DNA of 36,695 nt from an uncultured Clostridium sp. (lineage in GTDB: Bacteria; Bacillota; Clostridia; TANB77; CAG-508), in contig CAMEWM010000011.1 of assembly GCA_945946655.1 (NCBI GenBank), forward strand, positions 1 through 36,695, read 5' to 3'. The translations under genes were made by a program, and so were the position numbers. Positions 1 to 7,103 of the stretch are shown here, one piece after another (positions within the stretch are counted from its first letter, which is position 1; each line of letters begins with the position of its first letter). The notes beneath the pieces were generated by a model, which saw only the letters and a list, made by a program, of their open reading frames with translations, made no database searches and was not told where the DNA came from.

Positions 1-81
1 ATAAAAAAGGTTTTACTAAAATTTCTTCTATGTATTTTTGAGTGTGCTTTAGATATAATATATCAAAGTATACAATACTTT

Positions 82-198
82 TCTGGTGATTATTACTGAG
101 AGGAAATACCTGTTCCCATTCCGAACACAGAAGTCAAGCTCTCAAGTGCCGACAATACTCGCGAGTTACCTTGCCTGGAAGATAGGTTGTCGCCAGTT
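82..198 (+). rRNA. rrf: 5S ribosomal RNA
   Basis: The sequence reads as a typical bacterial 5S rRNA of about 117 nt, with the conserved core TTCCCATTCCGAACACAGAAG at about 112-132. The terminal stem pairs CTGGTGA (83-89) with TCGCCAG (190-196). A 7-bp hairpin (AAAGTAT, loop ACA, ATACTTT) at 65-81 abuts the 5' end and may belong to the precursor. A T-run follows at 197-204. No 16S or 23S sequence is visible, so I cannot tell whether this is the end of a cut-off rrn operon or a separate 5S gene. A TATAAT at 54-59 could be a -10 box but lacks a clear -35. Confidence 0.93.
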
Positions 199-209
199 TT
201 TTTTATGTT

Positions 210-292
210 AAAAATACAAATTAAAGATTAAGATACTTAACAAAAAATATAAGTTGAAAATATACATTTTAATCTTTAATTTGTATTTTTTT
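210..292 (+). terminator. Perfect 21-bp inverted repeat after 5S, probable terminator
   Basis: Positions 210-230 and 270-290 are exact reverse complements (21 bp), separated by a 39-nt AT-rich loop and followed by a T-run to 292. This fits a rho-independent terminator for the 5S transcript. The stem is AT-rich and the loop unusually long for one. Confidence 0.6.
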
Positions 293-309
293 CTATTATA
301 TGGTAAAAT
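281..309 (+). promoter_or_regulatory. Candidate sigma-A promoter for the gene at 343
   Basis: TTGTAT (281-286) and TAAAAT (304-309) are separated by 17 bp. The -35 box lies inside the right arm of the inverted repeat at 210-290, so the repeat and the promoter share sequence. Confidence 0.45.
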
Positions 310-342
310 ATTTTATATAGTAATTATAAAGGAGTATAATAT

Positions 343-1272
343 ATGGATTCTGAAAATAAATGGTCAATAAATGGTTTTTTTACAATGATGGCAAATATTT
401 ATATAGGTCAAATGAAAAGGGAATCATTTGGTAGAGATGATTCTGCTACAAAAATTTATCAGTTTGCGATTAAGAATATACAACAAAGACAAGAAATAGA
501 AGGTGGAAGTATTGAATATTATACAAGACTATATGAGATTGCCGATAACTTTTACAGATTATCAACTGATCCGAAAGTCAGAGGAGAAGTTTTGAAAAAA
601 AATATGAAACTTCCAGAATTTATTAGCGAATATAGAGAAAGAATTCTTGGAGATGATAAACGTCAATATGATATGTCTGAGTTATTTGACAGTTCATATA
701 TAATGTCAACAGATATAAAAGATGATGGTGAGACTGGAAAAAGGCTAAAATATGTGTCAGTTTCAGGAGTTCCTTATCAATATAAAGATAGTCAAGGTAA
801 CGAATTTGTTATTGAAGAAATAGGTCGTTTGTATATGCAGCAATGGAATAAGGCACAAAGTTATATAACTAAATATAGAATAACAAGAAGAGAAGGGAAT
901 ACTGTATATACTGTTAATGAAGTTTATTCTAATATCAGTATTTTTGACATGAGTGATGAAAAATATAGAGAAGCAGTTACAACAGAGTTATTAAGTGAAA
1001 GAAATATTGATTTATCAAATGCAAAAGGCTATATAGGAGAGATTGTAAAAACACCAAATAAATTTAAGAAGGAATATCCAGGACATGAAGAAACAATAGG
1101 AGCTTCTATGTATTTTTATAAAATTAATGATGAATATTCATTAATGTATGATGGAACTGATTTATCTGCAGTTATGTTGCATGAAGATTATATTGATAGA
1201 ACTAAGAAAGATAGAAATGAAGGACAGATAAAAAGAGAAGTAGATGGAAATCATAATAATGAAGATAGATAA
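343..1272 (+). CDS. Conserved-looking protein of unknown function (309 aa)
   Basis: I do not recognise this protein. It looks soluble: no signal peptide, no membrane segment and no cysteine-rich motif. The first 110 residues are probably helical and contain many Tyr, Arg and Asp. The middle (about 130-215) is richer in beta-type residues, and the C-terminus (about 285-309) is charged and probably disordered. The ATG at 343 has a good SD (AAAGGAG, 328-334) and codon use matches the neighbours, so it is a real gene. It lies 12 bp upstream of the flavin-reductase-like gene, so the two are probably co-transcribed. No function can be assigned from sequence alone. Confidence 0.8.
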   Translation: MDSENKWSINGFFTMMANIYIGQMKRESFGRDDSATKIYQFAIKNIQQRQEIEGGSIEYYTRLYEIADNFYRLSTDPKVRGEVLKKNMKLPEFISEYRERILGDDKRQYDMSELFDSSYIMSTDIKDDGETGKRLKYVSVSGVPYQYKDSQGNEFVIEEIGRLYMQQWNKAQSYITKYRITRREGNTVYTVNEVYSNISIFDMSDEKYREAVTTELLSERNIDLSNAKGYIGEIVKTPNKFKKEYPGHEETIGASMYFYKINDEYSLMYDGTDLSAVMLHEDYIDRTKKDRNEGQIKREVDGNHNNEDR

Positions 1273-1284
1273 AGAGGAAAATAT

Positions 1285-1851
1285 ATGAGTAAAGTAATTT
1301 GGAAACCAGGAACTTTTATATATCCAATACCTGCAGTAATGGTAACTTGTGGAACAATTGAGAAGTCTAATATTATAACAGTTGCATGGACTGGAATTTT
1401 AAATACAAATCCTGCTATGTGCTATATATCTGTGAGACCAGAAAGATATTCGCATGATATAATAAAAGAAAAAGGAGAGTTTGTAATAAATTTAACAACA
1501 AAACAATTAGCTTATGCAACAGATTGGTGTGGAGTAAAGAGTGGAAAGAATGTTGATAAATTTAAAGAAATGAAATTGACAAAGGAAAAAGCTAATTTTG
1601 TAAAAGCTCCACTTATAAAAGAAAGTCCTGTATCTGTTGAATGTAAGGTAAAAGAAATAGTTCCATTGGGAAGCCATGATATGTTCGTAGCTGAGGTATT
1701 GTCAATTGATGTGGATGAAAAATATATAGACGAAAAAGGTGCGTTTGATATTAGTAAATGTGATCTAATTGCATATGCAAATGGAGGATATTATTCATTG
1801 AATAAAAAAATGGGAAAATTTGGATATTCTGTTCAAAAAAAGAAAAAATAA
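1285..1851 (+). CDS. Flavin reductase-like (flavoredoxin family) FMN-binding protein
   Basis: This 188-residue protein has the pattern of the flavin reductase-like/flavoredoxin split-barrel family: an N-terminal PGTFIYPIPAVMVTCG strand pair, the VAWTGILNTNPAMCYISVRP segment (about 33-52) that normally lines the FMN site, and YSHDIIKEKGEFVINL. Members bind FMN and either reduce flavin with NAD(P)H or pass electrons in anaerobes. The physiological partner cannot be told from sequence. The length is normal for the family. It sits 12 bp after the unknown gene at 343 and ends at a strong hairpin at 1861-1893. The lysine-rich end (KKKK) is ordinary for this genome. Confidence 0.88.
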   Translation: MSKVIWKPGTFIYPIPAVMVTCGTIEKSNIITVAWTGILNTNPAMCYISVRPERYSHDIIKEKGEFVINLTTKQLAYATDWCGVKSGKNVDKFKEMKLTKEKANFVKAPLIKESPVSVECKVKEIVPLGSHDMFVAEVLSIDVDEKYIDEKGAFDISKCDLIAYANGGYYSLNKKMGKFGYSVQKKKK

Positions 1852-1860
1852 TTATACCAC

Positions 1861-1893
1861 AAAAGGGGCCTTGCAAAACGCAAGGTCCCTTTT
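1861..1893. terminator. Bidirectional rho-independent terminator
   Basis: A 14-bp stem (1861-1874 with 1880-1893, one G-T wobble) encloses a 5-nt loop. A-tracts and T-tracts flank it on both sides, so it can end the flavin-reductase operon on the plus strand and the small gene at 1915-2103 on the minus strand. Confidence 0.85.
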
Positions 1894-1914
1894 GTGATAC
1901 AATGATGAAGATTA

Positions 1915-2103
1915 TCAAATAGAGAAAAAAATTTCCTTGAACTTATCAACATTCATCATACCATTATCAGGATTGCCAAAATCGATATCGGGATAAACAG
2001 AGCTCGCTTGGATAATTAACTGTTTACATGTTTCCCGACCACAGTTTTTGACATTGCCCGAAGGGGTGAAAACTTGATCCAATAGTTTCTGTAGTTTCTC
2101 CAT
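1915..2103 (-). CDS. Isolated small protein, 62 aa, unknown function
   Basis: A complete transcription unit is visible: promoter at 2134-2162, strong SD (GGAGGT, at 2110-2115 on the minus strand), ATG start and a terminator at 1861-1893. The 62-residue product is soluble, with two cysteines close together (NCGRETC) and a Pro/Gly/Asp-rich centre (VYPDIDFGNPDNG) ahead of an aromatic-rich end. I recognise no family. Codon use differs from the surroundings: CGG, GCG, TCG, CCC and GGC appear although the neighbours use mostly A/T-ending codons, and GC is visibly higher. This suggests recent transfer or special selection. The full set of signals argues for a real gene. Confidence 0.65.
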   Translation of the reverse strand: MEKLQKLLDQVFTPSGNVKNCGRETCKQLIIQASSVYPDIDFGNPDNGMMNVDKFKEIFFSI

Positions 2104-2133
2104 ACTATTACCTCCAAAGGCTAGATTTGTTTT

Positions 2134-2162
2134 ATTTTAACACTATAGCTATAAGGAGTCAA
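2134..2162 (-). promoter_or_regulatory. Sigma-A promoter of the small gene at 1915-2103
   Basis: On the minus strand TTGACT (2157-2162) and TAAAAT (2134-2139) are separated by exactly 17 bp. The start codon lies about 30 bp downstream. Confidence 0.65.
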
Positions 2163-2211
2163 TTTCATACTAAAATAATAATAAAAATTATAGAAAAATA
2201 ACGTCAAATGA

Positions 2212-2240
2212 TTGACATACGGGCAAATACATGATAAAAT
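2212..2240 (+). promoter_or_regulatory. Sigma-A promoter of rpmG-secE-nusG
   Basis: TTGACA (2212-2217) and TAAAAT (2235-2240) have a 17-bp spacer. Transcription should start near 2247, inside the inverted repeat at 2243-2271. Confidence 0.75.
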
Positions 2241-2242
2241 AA

Positions 2243-2271
2243 TTAAGCGTATGTAGAGAACATACGCTTAA
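2243..2271 (+). promoter_or_regulatory. 12-bp hairpin at the predicted transcript start before rpmG
   Basis: TTAAGCGTATGT (2243-2254) pairs perfectly with ACATACGCTTAA (2260-2271) around a 5-nt loop. No T-run follows, so it is not a terminator. Its position right after the -10 box suggests either an operator or an mRNA 5'-end stabilising hairpin. The role is inferred. Confidence 0.6.
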
Positions 2272-2313
2272 ATGAATTATAATAAAGCTAAATAATGGCT
2301 GGAGGTGTATAAA

Positions 2314-2478
2314 ATGGCTGCAAAAGGAGCAAGAGAACCAATAACATTGGAATGTACAGAATGTAAAAGAAGAACATACATGACAGAAAAAAATAAGAAA
2401 AATAATACAGATAGATTGGAAATAACAAAATATTGTAAATTCTGTCATAAACGTACTACACATAAGGAAACAAAATAA
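2314..2478 (+). CDS. rpmG: 50S ribosomal protein L33
   Basis: This 54-residue protein carries both cysteine pairs of the zinc-binding form of L33: CTEC at residues 14-17 and CKFC at 41-44. It is a small protein of the large ribosomal subunit near the tRNA exit region. The ATG at 2314 follows an excellent SD (GGAGG, 2301-2305). The gene is the first of rpmG-secE-nusG, which is the usual Firmicute order, and lies 22 bp before secE. Keeping the cysteines suggests the zinc-dependent paralogue; a zinc-free copy may exist elsewhere in the genome. Confidence 0.95.
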   Translation: MAAKGAREPITLECTECKRRTYMTEKNKKNNTDRLEITKYCKFCHKRTTHKETK

Positions 2479-2500
2479 TAATCCTTAAGGGGGAAAGACT

Positions 2501-2923
2501 ATGGCTAAAGAAGCAAAAAATAAAGAAAAAAAGATGAAGGACAATACTAATAAAAAAGACAGCAAAAAAGAAAAAAGACATTTCTTCAAAGATGTTAAAG
2601 CTGAACTTAAAAAAGTAATTTGGCCTACTCCAAAGCAACTATTAAATAATACATTAGCAGTAATTGTTTCTGTTATAATAGTTGGAGTAATAGTATTCCT
2701 ATTAGATCTTTGCTTTGAGAAAATTAATACTTTTGGAATCGAGAAACTAAAAACAGTTGTACAATCTTCACAAAATGAAGAAGCTGATAATGTAATAGCA
2801 AATGATACAACTGAGGATAATGTAGTAGAAAATTCAGATACTGACAATGTTCAAGAAAATATCGAAGATTCTGCAGAAGATTCAAGTGAAGATAATGTAG
2901 AAAGTACGGATATTGCTGAATAA
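2501..2923 (+). CDS. secE: Preprotein translocase subunit SecE with long acidic C-terminal tail
   Basis: SecE stabilises SecY in the Sec translocon. The conserved core is clear: the amphipathic helix FFKDVKAELKKVIWPTPKQL (28-47) followed by one membrane segment at about 51-72. A Lys-rich cytoplasmic N-terminus (1-27) precedes it. The oddity is the C-terminus. Single-span SecE proteins usually end soon after the membrane helix, giving about 60-75 residues, but this one continues to 140. Residues 91-140 hold 19 Asp/Glu and no Lys or Arg. With normal topology this tail would be outside the membrane. It lies between rpmG and nusG, as expected. Confidence 0.95.
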   Translation: MAKEAKNKEKKMKDNTNKKDSKKEKRHFFKDVKAELKKVIWPTPKQLLNNTLAVIVSVIIVGVIVFLLDLCFEKINTFGIEKLKTVVQSSQNEEADNVIANDTTEDNVVENSDTDNVQENIEDSAEDSSEDNVESTDIAE

Positions 2924-2944
2924 TTTTATGAAGGAGGCTAAAAT

Positions 2945-3481
2945 ATGTCTCAAGAAAAAGTAGACTTAGAACCAAAGTGGTATGTAATACATACATATTC
3001 TGGATATGAAAATAAGGTAAAAGCAGATCTAGAGAAAAAAGTAAAAAATCAAGAAATGGAAGAATTCTTTTTTGATATAGTAGTACCAATGGAAGAGCAA
3101 ATTGAAATTAAAGATGGTAAAAGAAAAACAAATTTAAAAAAAGTTTTCCCTGGATATGTTTTAATAAAAATGATTGTTACAGAACAAACTTGGTATATAG
3201 TAAGAAATACTAGAGGAGTTACAGGTTTTGTTGGTTCTGGAACAGATCCAATTCCATTAACTGAAGAGGAAATTAGGAAAATGGGATTTGAGATATCTGA
3301 AATAAATGTAGACTATGATGTAAATGATTCTATCCAAATAATAGATGGACCATTTAAGGATTATGTTGGAGTCGTACAAGAAATAAACAAAGAGAAGCAT
3401 AAAGTTAAAGTACTAGTTTCAATGTTTGGAAGAGAAACTCCAGTAGATTTAGAATTATCTCAAGTACAAAAAGTTAAATAA
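2945..3481 (+). CDS. nusG: Transcription termination/antitermination protein NusG
   Basis: NusG binds RNA polymerase, modulates pausing and can link transcription to translation. The 178-residue protein has the N-terminal NGN domain, starting with KWYVIHTYSGYENKV (about 11-25) and including FPGYVLIKM, then a C-terminal KOW domain (about 125-178) with IQIIDGPFKDYVGVV. Length is normal. The ATG at 2945 has the SD GAAGGAGG. It follows secE by 21 bp. The 90-bp gap to rplK contains an AT-only hairpin but no clear promoter, so read-through to rplK is possible. Confidence 0.97.
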   Translation: MSQEKVDLEPKWYVIHTYSGYENKVKADLEKKVKNQEMEEFFFDIVVPMEEQIEIKDGKRKTNLKKVFPGYVLIKMIVTEQTWYIVRNTRGVTGFVGSGTDPIPLTEEEIRKMGFEISEINVDYDVNDSIQIIDGPFKDYVGVVQEINKEKHKVKVLVSMFGRETPVDLELSQVQKVK

Positions 3482-3496
3482 TATAAGTTTAAAACA

Positions 3497-3519
3497 GAAT
3501 TTAAATTTATTTTAAATTC
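3497..3519 (+). terminator. AT-only hairpin between nusG and rplK, possible weak attenuator
   Basis: GAATTTAAA (3497-3505) pairs perfectly with TTTAAATTC (3511-3519) around a 5-nt loop, followed by a T/A-rich stretch. With only one G-C pair the stem is weak, so at most it is a partial terminator or an L11-operon leader element. Confidence 0.3.
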
Positions 3520-3571
3520 ATTTTAATAAATTATTTTGTTAATATACATTACTTAGAAGGAGGTGCAAAAA

Positions 3572-4000
3572 ATGGCAGAGAAAGAAATCGCAACTTTAAT
3601 AAAGTTACAAATACCTGCAGGTAAAGCTACACCAGCTCCACCAGTAGGACCAGCTTTAGGTGGAAGTGGTGTTAATATCATGCAATTTGTTAAAGAGTTT
3701 AATGATAGAACAGCAAAACAAGCTGGATTAATAATCCCTGTTGTTATAACAGTTTATAAAGATAAATCTTTTACTTTTATAACAAAGGAACCACCAATGG
3801 CAGTATTAATTAAAAAAGCTGCTAAAATAGAAAAGGCTTCAGGAAAGCCAAACAGAGAAAAAGTTGCAACAATAACAAAAGCACAAGTAGAAGAGATAGC
3901 TAAACAAAAAATGCCAGACTTAAATGCAGCATCATTAGAGGCAGCAATGAGTATGGTAAAAGGAACAGCTCGTTCTATGGGTGTAAATGTTGCAGACTAA
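3572..4000 (+). CDS. rplK: 50S ribosomal protein L11
   Basis: L11 forms the GTPase-associated centre of the large subunit with 23S rRNA and L10-L12. The N-terminal [20 protein letters not shown] segment with its conserved prolines and the C-terminal RNA-binding domain ending in [10 protein letters not shown] are both present. I choose the ATG at 3572 (142 aa), seven bases after a perfect AGAAGGAGGT SD (3556-3565). An upstream in-frame GTG at 3563 lies within the SD itself. It is the first gene of the rplK-rplA pair and may be autoregulated by L1, as in other bacteria, but I see no clear L1 site. Confidence 0.97.
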   Translation: MAEKEIATLIKLQIPAGKATPAPPVGPALGGSGVNIMQFVKEFNDRTAKQAGLIIPVVITVYKDKSFTFITKEPPMAVLIKKAAKIEKASGKPNREKVATITKAQVEEIAKQKMPDLNAASLEAAMSMVKGTARSMGVNVAD

Positions 4001-4067
4001 TATTTAGAAACAATAAAGAATTGGGAGAATATTAAAATATTCGAAAATACCAAAAGGAGGAAATAAA

Positions 4068-4751
4068 ATGGCACAAGGAAAAAGATACGCAGAAAGTGCA
4101 AAATTAGTAGATAAAACAAAACTTTATTCTGCAAAAGAAGCACTAGAACTAATTGAAAAAATGCCAAAAGCAAAGTTTGATGAGACAGTTGAATTACACG
4201 TTAAATTAGGTGTTGACTCAAAACATGCTGATCAACAAGTTAGAGGTACAACAGTACTTCCAAACGGAACAGGTAAAACACAAAAAGTTTTAGTATTTGC
4301 TAAAGGACCAAAAGCTGACGAAGCATTAAAAGCAGGAGCAGATTTTGTAGGAGCAGAAGAATTAATACCAAAAATTGAAAAAGAAAACTGGTTTGATTAT
4401 GATGTTATCGTTGCAACTCCAGATATGATGGGAGTTGTTGGTAGATTAGGAAAAGTATTAGGACCTAAAGGATTAATGCCAAACCCTAAATCAGGAACAG
4501 TAACAATGGATGTTACAAAAGCAATCAAAGAAATTAAATCAGGAAAAGTTGAATATAGATTAGACAAAAATAATATAATTCACTTAGGATTTGGTAAAGT
4601 TTCTTTTGGAGCAGACAAATTAGCAGAAAACTATGAAACAGTTATAAATGCAATAATTAAAGCTAAACCAGCTGCAGCAAAAGGACAATATATAAAGAGT
4701 GTAGCAATATCTACAACAATGGGTCCAAGTATGTATATTGACCAAAAATAA
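4068..4751 (+). CDS. rplA: 50S ribosomal protein L1
   Basis: L1 builds the mobile L1 stalk at the ribosomal E site and is a translational repressor of its own operon in many bacteria. The 227-residue length is typical. The signature [20 protein letters not shown] (about 126-145) is intact, as is the [15 protein letters not shown] end. The SD AAAGGAGG precedes the ATG at 4068. It follows rplK by 67 bp and precedes the L10 leader, so rplJ-rplL expression can be separately attenuated. Confidence 0.97.
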   Translation: MAQGKRYAESAKLVDKTKLYSAKEALELIEKMPKAKFDETVELHVKLGVDSKHADQQVRGTTVLPNGTGKTQKVLVFAKGPKADEALKAGADFVGAEELIPKIEKENWFDYDVIVATPDMMGVVGRLGKVLGPKGLMPNPKSGTVTMDVTKAIKEIKSGKVEYRLDKNNIIHLGFGKVSFGADKLAENYETVINAIIKAKPAAAKGQYIKSVAISTTMGPSMYIDQK

Positions 4752-4761
4752 TTTATGAAAT

Positions 4762-4863
4762 ATAGCCAAAGACAGTAGGCAACAATAAGTCCTACCGAGG
4801 CATAAGAACGGAGAGTAATCCAATTCTTATAGCCTCGATGAGCTATACGGATTGGATTTTTCT
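4762..4863 (+). promoter_or_regulatory. L10 (rplJ) leader with attenuator
   Basis: The region has the layout of the Firmicute L10 leader, an mRNA structure bound by the L10-L12 complex. A first hairpin (AGTAGG with CCTAC, about 4774-4795) is followed by a stem pairing CGAGGCATAAGAA (4796-4808) with TTCTTATAGCCTCG (4824-4837). The second strand of that stem is also needed for a terminator hairpin: AATCCAA (4817-4823) with TTGGATT (4852-4858), plus inner TATAGC with GCTATA, ending in a T-run at 4857-4861. The structures are mutually exclusive, as expected of attenuation. Assigning L10-L12 as ligand rests on known families. Confidence 0.85.
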
Positions 4864-4884
4864 TATTAGGAGGTGAATTTAAAA

Positions 4885-5385
4885 ATGGCAAATGAGAAAA
4901 CAATCGCAAAAAAACAAGCACAAGTAGAGGAATTAGCTAAAGAATTAAAAGAAGCTAAAGTAGTTTTATTAACAGACTACAGAGGCATAACAGTTACAGA
5001 TGTAACAAAGTTAAGATCTGACTTAAGAAATGTAAATGCTGAATACAAAGTTATCAAAAATAACATAGTAAAAAGAGCATTAGATGCAAATGGAGAAACA
5101 GAACTAGATTCTGCATTAGAAGGACCAGTTGCATTAGTAATAGGTAAAGAAGATTATTTAGAACCATCTAAAGTAATATACAACTTTACTAAAGATCATG
5201 ACTTCTACAAAATAAAAGGTGGAGTTATAGAAGGTAAAGTTATGACTGCAGAAGAAATAATAACACTTGCAAAATTACCATCAAGACAAGAATTACTTGC
5301 AAAACTTGCTGGAGCATTGCTTGGAAATATTACTAAACTTGCAGTTGCACTTGATCAAGTTAAAGGTCAAAAAGAAAATGCATAA
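4885..5385 (+). CDS. rplJ: 50S ribosomal protein L10
   Basis: L10 anchors L7/L12 dimers on the ribosomal stalk. Conserved features are LLTDYRGITV (about 29-38), LRNVNAEYKVIKNNIVKRAL and the C-terminal helix that binds L12 dimers. The start at 4885 (166 aa) lies eight bases after AGGAGGTGA (4868-4876). An in-frame upstream GTG at 4873 overlaps this SD and is not credible. It follows the L10 leader directly and precedes rplL by 54 bp. Confidence 0.97.
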   Translation: MANEKTIAKKQAQVEELAKELKEAKVVLLTDYRGITVTDVTKLRSDLRNVNAEYKVIKNNIVKRALDANGETELDSALEGPVALVIGKEDYLEPSKVIYNFTKDHDFYKIKGGVIEGKVMTAEEIITLAKLPSRQELLAKLAGALLGNITKLAVALDQVKGQKENA

Positions 5386-5439
5386 TAAAAAAATCACATT
5401 GCCGTGAAAAAATAAAATTAAATAAGGAGGAAAATTAAA

Positions 5440-5805
5440 ATGGCAAAAATAGATGAATTATTAGAAAGCATAGATGCTTTATCAGTAGCAGAACTTGCTG
5501 AATTAGTTAAAGGAATAGAAGAAAAATATGGAGTATCAGCAGCAGCTGTAGCTGCACCAGTAGCTGGAGCAGGAGCTGCAGCAGCTGAAGAGAAATCTTC
5601 ATTTAATGTAGTATTAAAAGAAGCTGGAGCAAATAAAATCCAAGTAATCAAAGTTGTTAGAGATGCAACAGGATTAGGATTAAAAGAAGCTAAAGATTTA
5701 GTTGACGGAGCTCCAAAAACAGTTAAAGAAGGAGTTTCTAAAGATGATGCTGAAGCATTAAAAGCTAAATTCGTAGAAGCTGGAGCTGTTGTTGAATTAC
5801 AATAA
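5440..5805 (+). CDS. rplL: 50S ribosomal protein L7/L12
   Basis: L7/L12 is the multi-copy stalk protein that recruits translational GTPases. The N-terminal dimerisation domain (1-33), the Ala/Gly/Pro-rich hinge (about 36-53) and the C-terminal domain with [20 protein letters not shown] (about 67-86) are all present in 121 residues. The SD AAGGAGG precedes the ATG at 5440. A terminator follows at 5818-5857 and plsX converges from the other side, so the usual rpoB neighbour is absent. Confidence 0.97.
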   Translation: MAKIDELLESIDALSVAELAELVKGIEEKYGVSAAAVAAPVAGAGAAAAEEKSSFNVVLKEAGANKIQVIKVVRDATGLGLKEAKDLVDGAPKTVKEGVSKDDAEALKAKFVEAGAVVELQ

Positions 5806-5817
5806 TTTAAAATAAAG

Positions 5818-5857
5818 AATAAAGCTTTAAGTTTAACTTAGAGCTTTATTTTTTTAT
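5818..5857. terminator. Terminator between rplL and plsX
   Basis: AATAAAGCT (5818-5826) pairs with AGCTTTATT (5842-5850), with further TTAAG/CTTAG pairing inside, and a long T-run follows. A-tracts on the other side allow it to serve plsX on the minus strand as well. Confidence 0.8.
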
Positions 5858-5867
5858 AATGTAAATA

Positions 5868-6902
5868 TTAATTATTTAACTTTTTATCCATTTTTTCAAA
5901 TTCTGAAGTTAATTTCTCAACAGTTTTATTGTTAACGAATTGTTCAGCTTGTTTTATAGTAAATTCAAATAATTTTTCATCACTACTTCCATGAGCCTTT
6001 ACAACAGGTTTTTTTACCCCTAAGAATAATGCACCACCATATTCTTTGTAATCCATCATTTTTTTAAATCGATTTATAGATGGAAGTGCTGGAACAGAAC
6101 CTATAATAGAGAAAACATTTTTGGTTATGCTTTCTGTTAAAGATTTTTTTATGAATTTTCCCATTCCTTCAACTGTTTTTAAGAATATATTACCTGTAAA
6201 TCCATCTGCAATAATTGCATCGACTTTACCAGAGAAAGCATCTCTTCCCTCAATATTTCCAATAAAATTGATCCCAAGCTCAGGTGACTTTTCTTTTAAT
6301 AGATTATAACTTTCACGAACTAGTTCATTTCCTTTTGTTTCTTCTGTACCTATATTTAACAATCCAATAGCAGGTTTTTCAATTCCTAAAGAATCATGTA
6401 TATAGATACTAGACATTTGTGCAAATTGCAAAAGATTAATTGGTTTACAATTTGTGTTTGAACCACAATCCATAAGAACTAATCTCTTATGGTAAGAAGG
6501 GAGTATTCCTGCTAATGCTGGCCTATCAACACCTTTGATTCTTCCAACAAGTAATGTTGCGCCAGTAAGCAATGCCCCGGAATTACCAGCAGATATAAAT
6601 ACATCTCCTTTACCTTCTTTTAAAAGATTAAATCCTACTACCATAGAAGAGTCCTTCTTATGTTTGATAGCAACAGTAGGAGTATCTTCCATCTCAATTG
6701 TTTCTGTAGCATTATATATTTTTAATCTTGGAGAAATCTCCTCAGCTGTTTTATTATAAAATTCTTTTAATTTAGAATTAATTACTTCTTCTTTTCCAAT
6801 AAGCCATACTTCTGCTTGAATCTGATTAATTGCGTCAACGGCTCCTTTAATATTAGCATCTGGAGCATTATCTCCACCCATAGCATCTAAAAGTATTATC
6901 AT
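5868..6902 (-). CDS. plsX: Phosphate acyltransferase PlsX
   Basis: PlsX converts acyl-ACP to acyl-phosphate, the acyl donor used by PlsY to start phospholipid synthesis. It is a peripheral membrane enzyme. The 344-residue protein starts with the signature ILLDAMGGDNAPDANIKGAV and retains AGNSGALLTGA, LMDCGSNTNCKP and DAIIADGFTGNIFLK. The SD AAGGAGAA precedes the ATG at 6902. In many Firmicutes plsX is in an operon with fapR or fabD/fabH/acpP. Here it is alone with its own promoter at 6939-6967, and I see no FapR-type operator. Confidence 0.96.
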   Translation of the reverse strand: MIILLDAMGGDNAPDANIKGAVDAINQIQAEVWLIGKEEVINSKLKEFYNKTAEEISPRLKIYNATETIEMEDTPTVAIKHKKDSSMVVGFNLLKEGKGDVFISAGNSGALLTGATLLVGRIKGVDRPALAGILPSYHKRLVLMDCGSNTNCKPINLLQFAQMSSIYIHDSLGIEKPAIGLLNIGTEETKGNELVRESYNLLKEKSPELGINFIGNIEGRDAFSGKVDAIIADGFTGNIFLKTVEGMGKFIKKSLTESITKNVFSIIGSVPALPSINRFKKMMDYKEYGGALFLGVKKPVVKAHGSSDEKLFEFTIKQAEQFVNNKTVEKLTSEFEKMDKKLNN

Positions 6903-6938
6903 AATTGTTCTCCTTTTCAGTGTAAATTAATCAAATTT

Positions 6939-6967
6939 ATTTTATAACTTATGTATGCCAAAGTCAA
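6939..6967 (-). promoter_or_regulatory. Sigma-A promoter of plsX
   Basis: On the minus strand TTGACT (6962-6967) and TAAAAT (6939-6944) are 17 bp apart, with a leader of about 30 nt before the SD and start codon. Confidence 0.65.
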
Positions 6968-7003
6968 TTAAAAATAATAAGAATTCACAAATTGTTCGCA
7001 TAA

Positions 7004-7046
7004 ATAGTGCTCTTCTAATAATCTGAAAATATAGTGCTTTTAATAA
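7004..7046. repeat. Imperfect direct repeat between plsX and dapF
   Basis: ATAGTGCTCTTCTAATAA (7004-7021) is repeated with a 2-bp deletion as ATAGTGCTTTTAATAA (7031-7046), so the copies start 27 bp apart in the divergent promoter region. It could be a regulator site; no known operator matches. Confidence 0.4.
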
Positions 7047-7056
7047 AACGATTAAC

Positions 7057-7086
7057 TTTACAAACAATGTATTCTCATGCTAAAAT
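7057..7086 (+). promoter_or_regulatory. Candidate promoter of dapF
   Basis: TTTACA (7057-7062) and TAAAAT (7081-7086) have an 18-bp spacer. The predicted start near 7093 falls at the edge of the SD (AGGGTGA), which implies a very short leader. Confidence 0.5.
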
Positions 7087-7103
7087 AATCAGGGTGATAA
7101 GAA

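Noticed and set aside
2188-2847. Long open frames on the minus strand opposite rpmG and secE
   Set aside because: They are antisense to clear L33 and SecE genes, have low-complexity Phe/Ser/Leu composition and no SD.
2724-3089. 121-codon minus-strand frame opposite the SecE tail and NusG start
   Set aside because: It mirrors the acidic tail as a Leu/Tyr/Phe-rich frame, has no SD and overlaps two certain genes.
4620-4921. Minus-strand frames over the L10 leader
   Set aside because: The region is explained by rplA, the attenuator RNA and rplJ; the frames have no SD.
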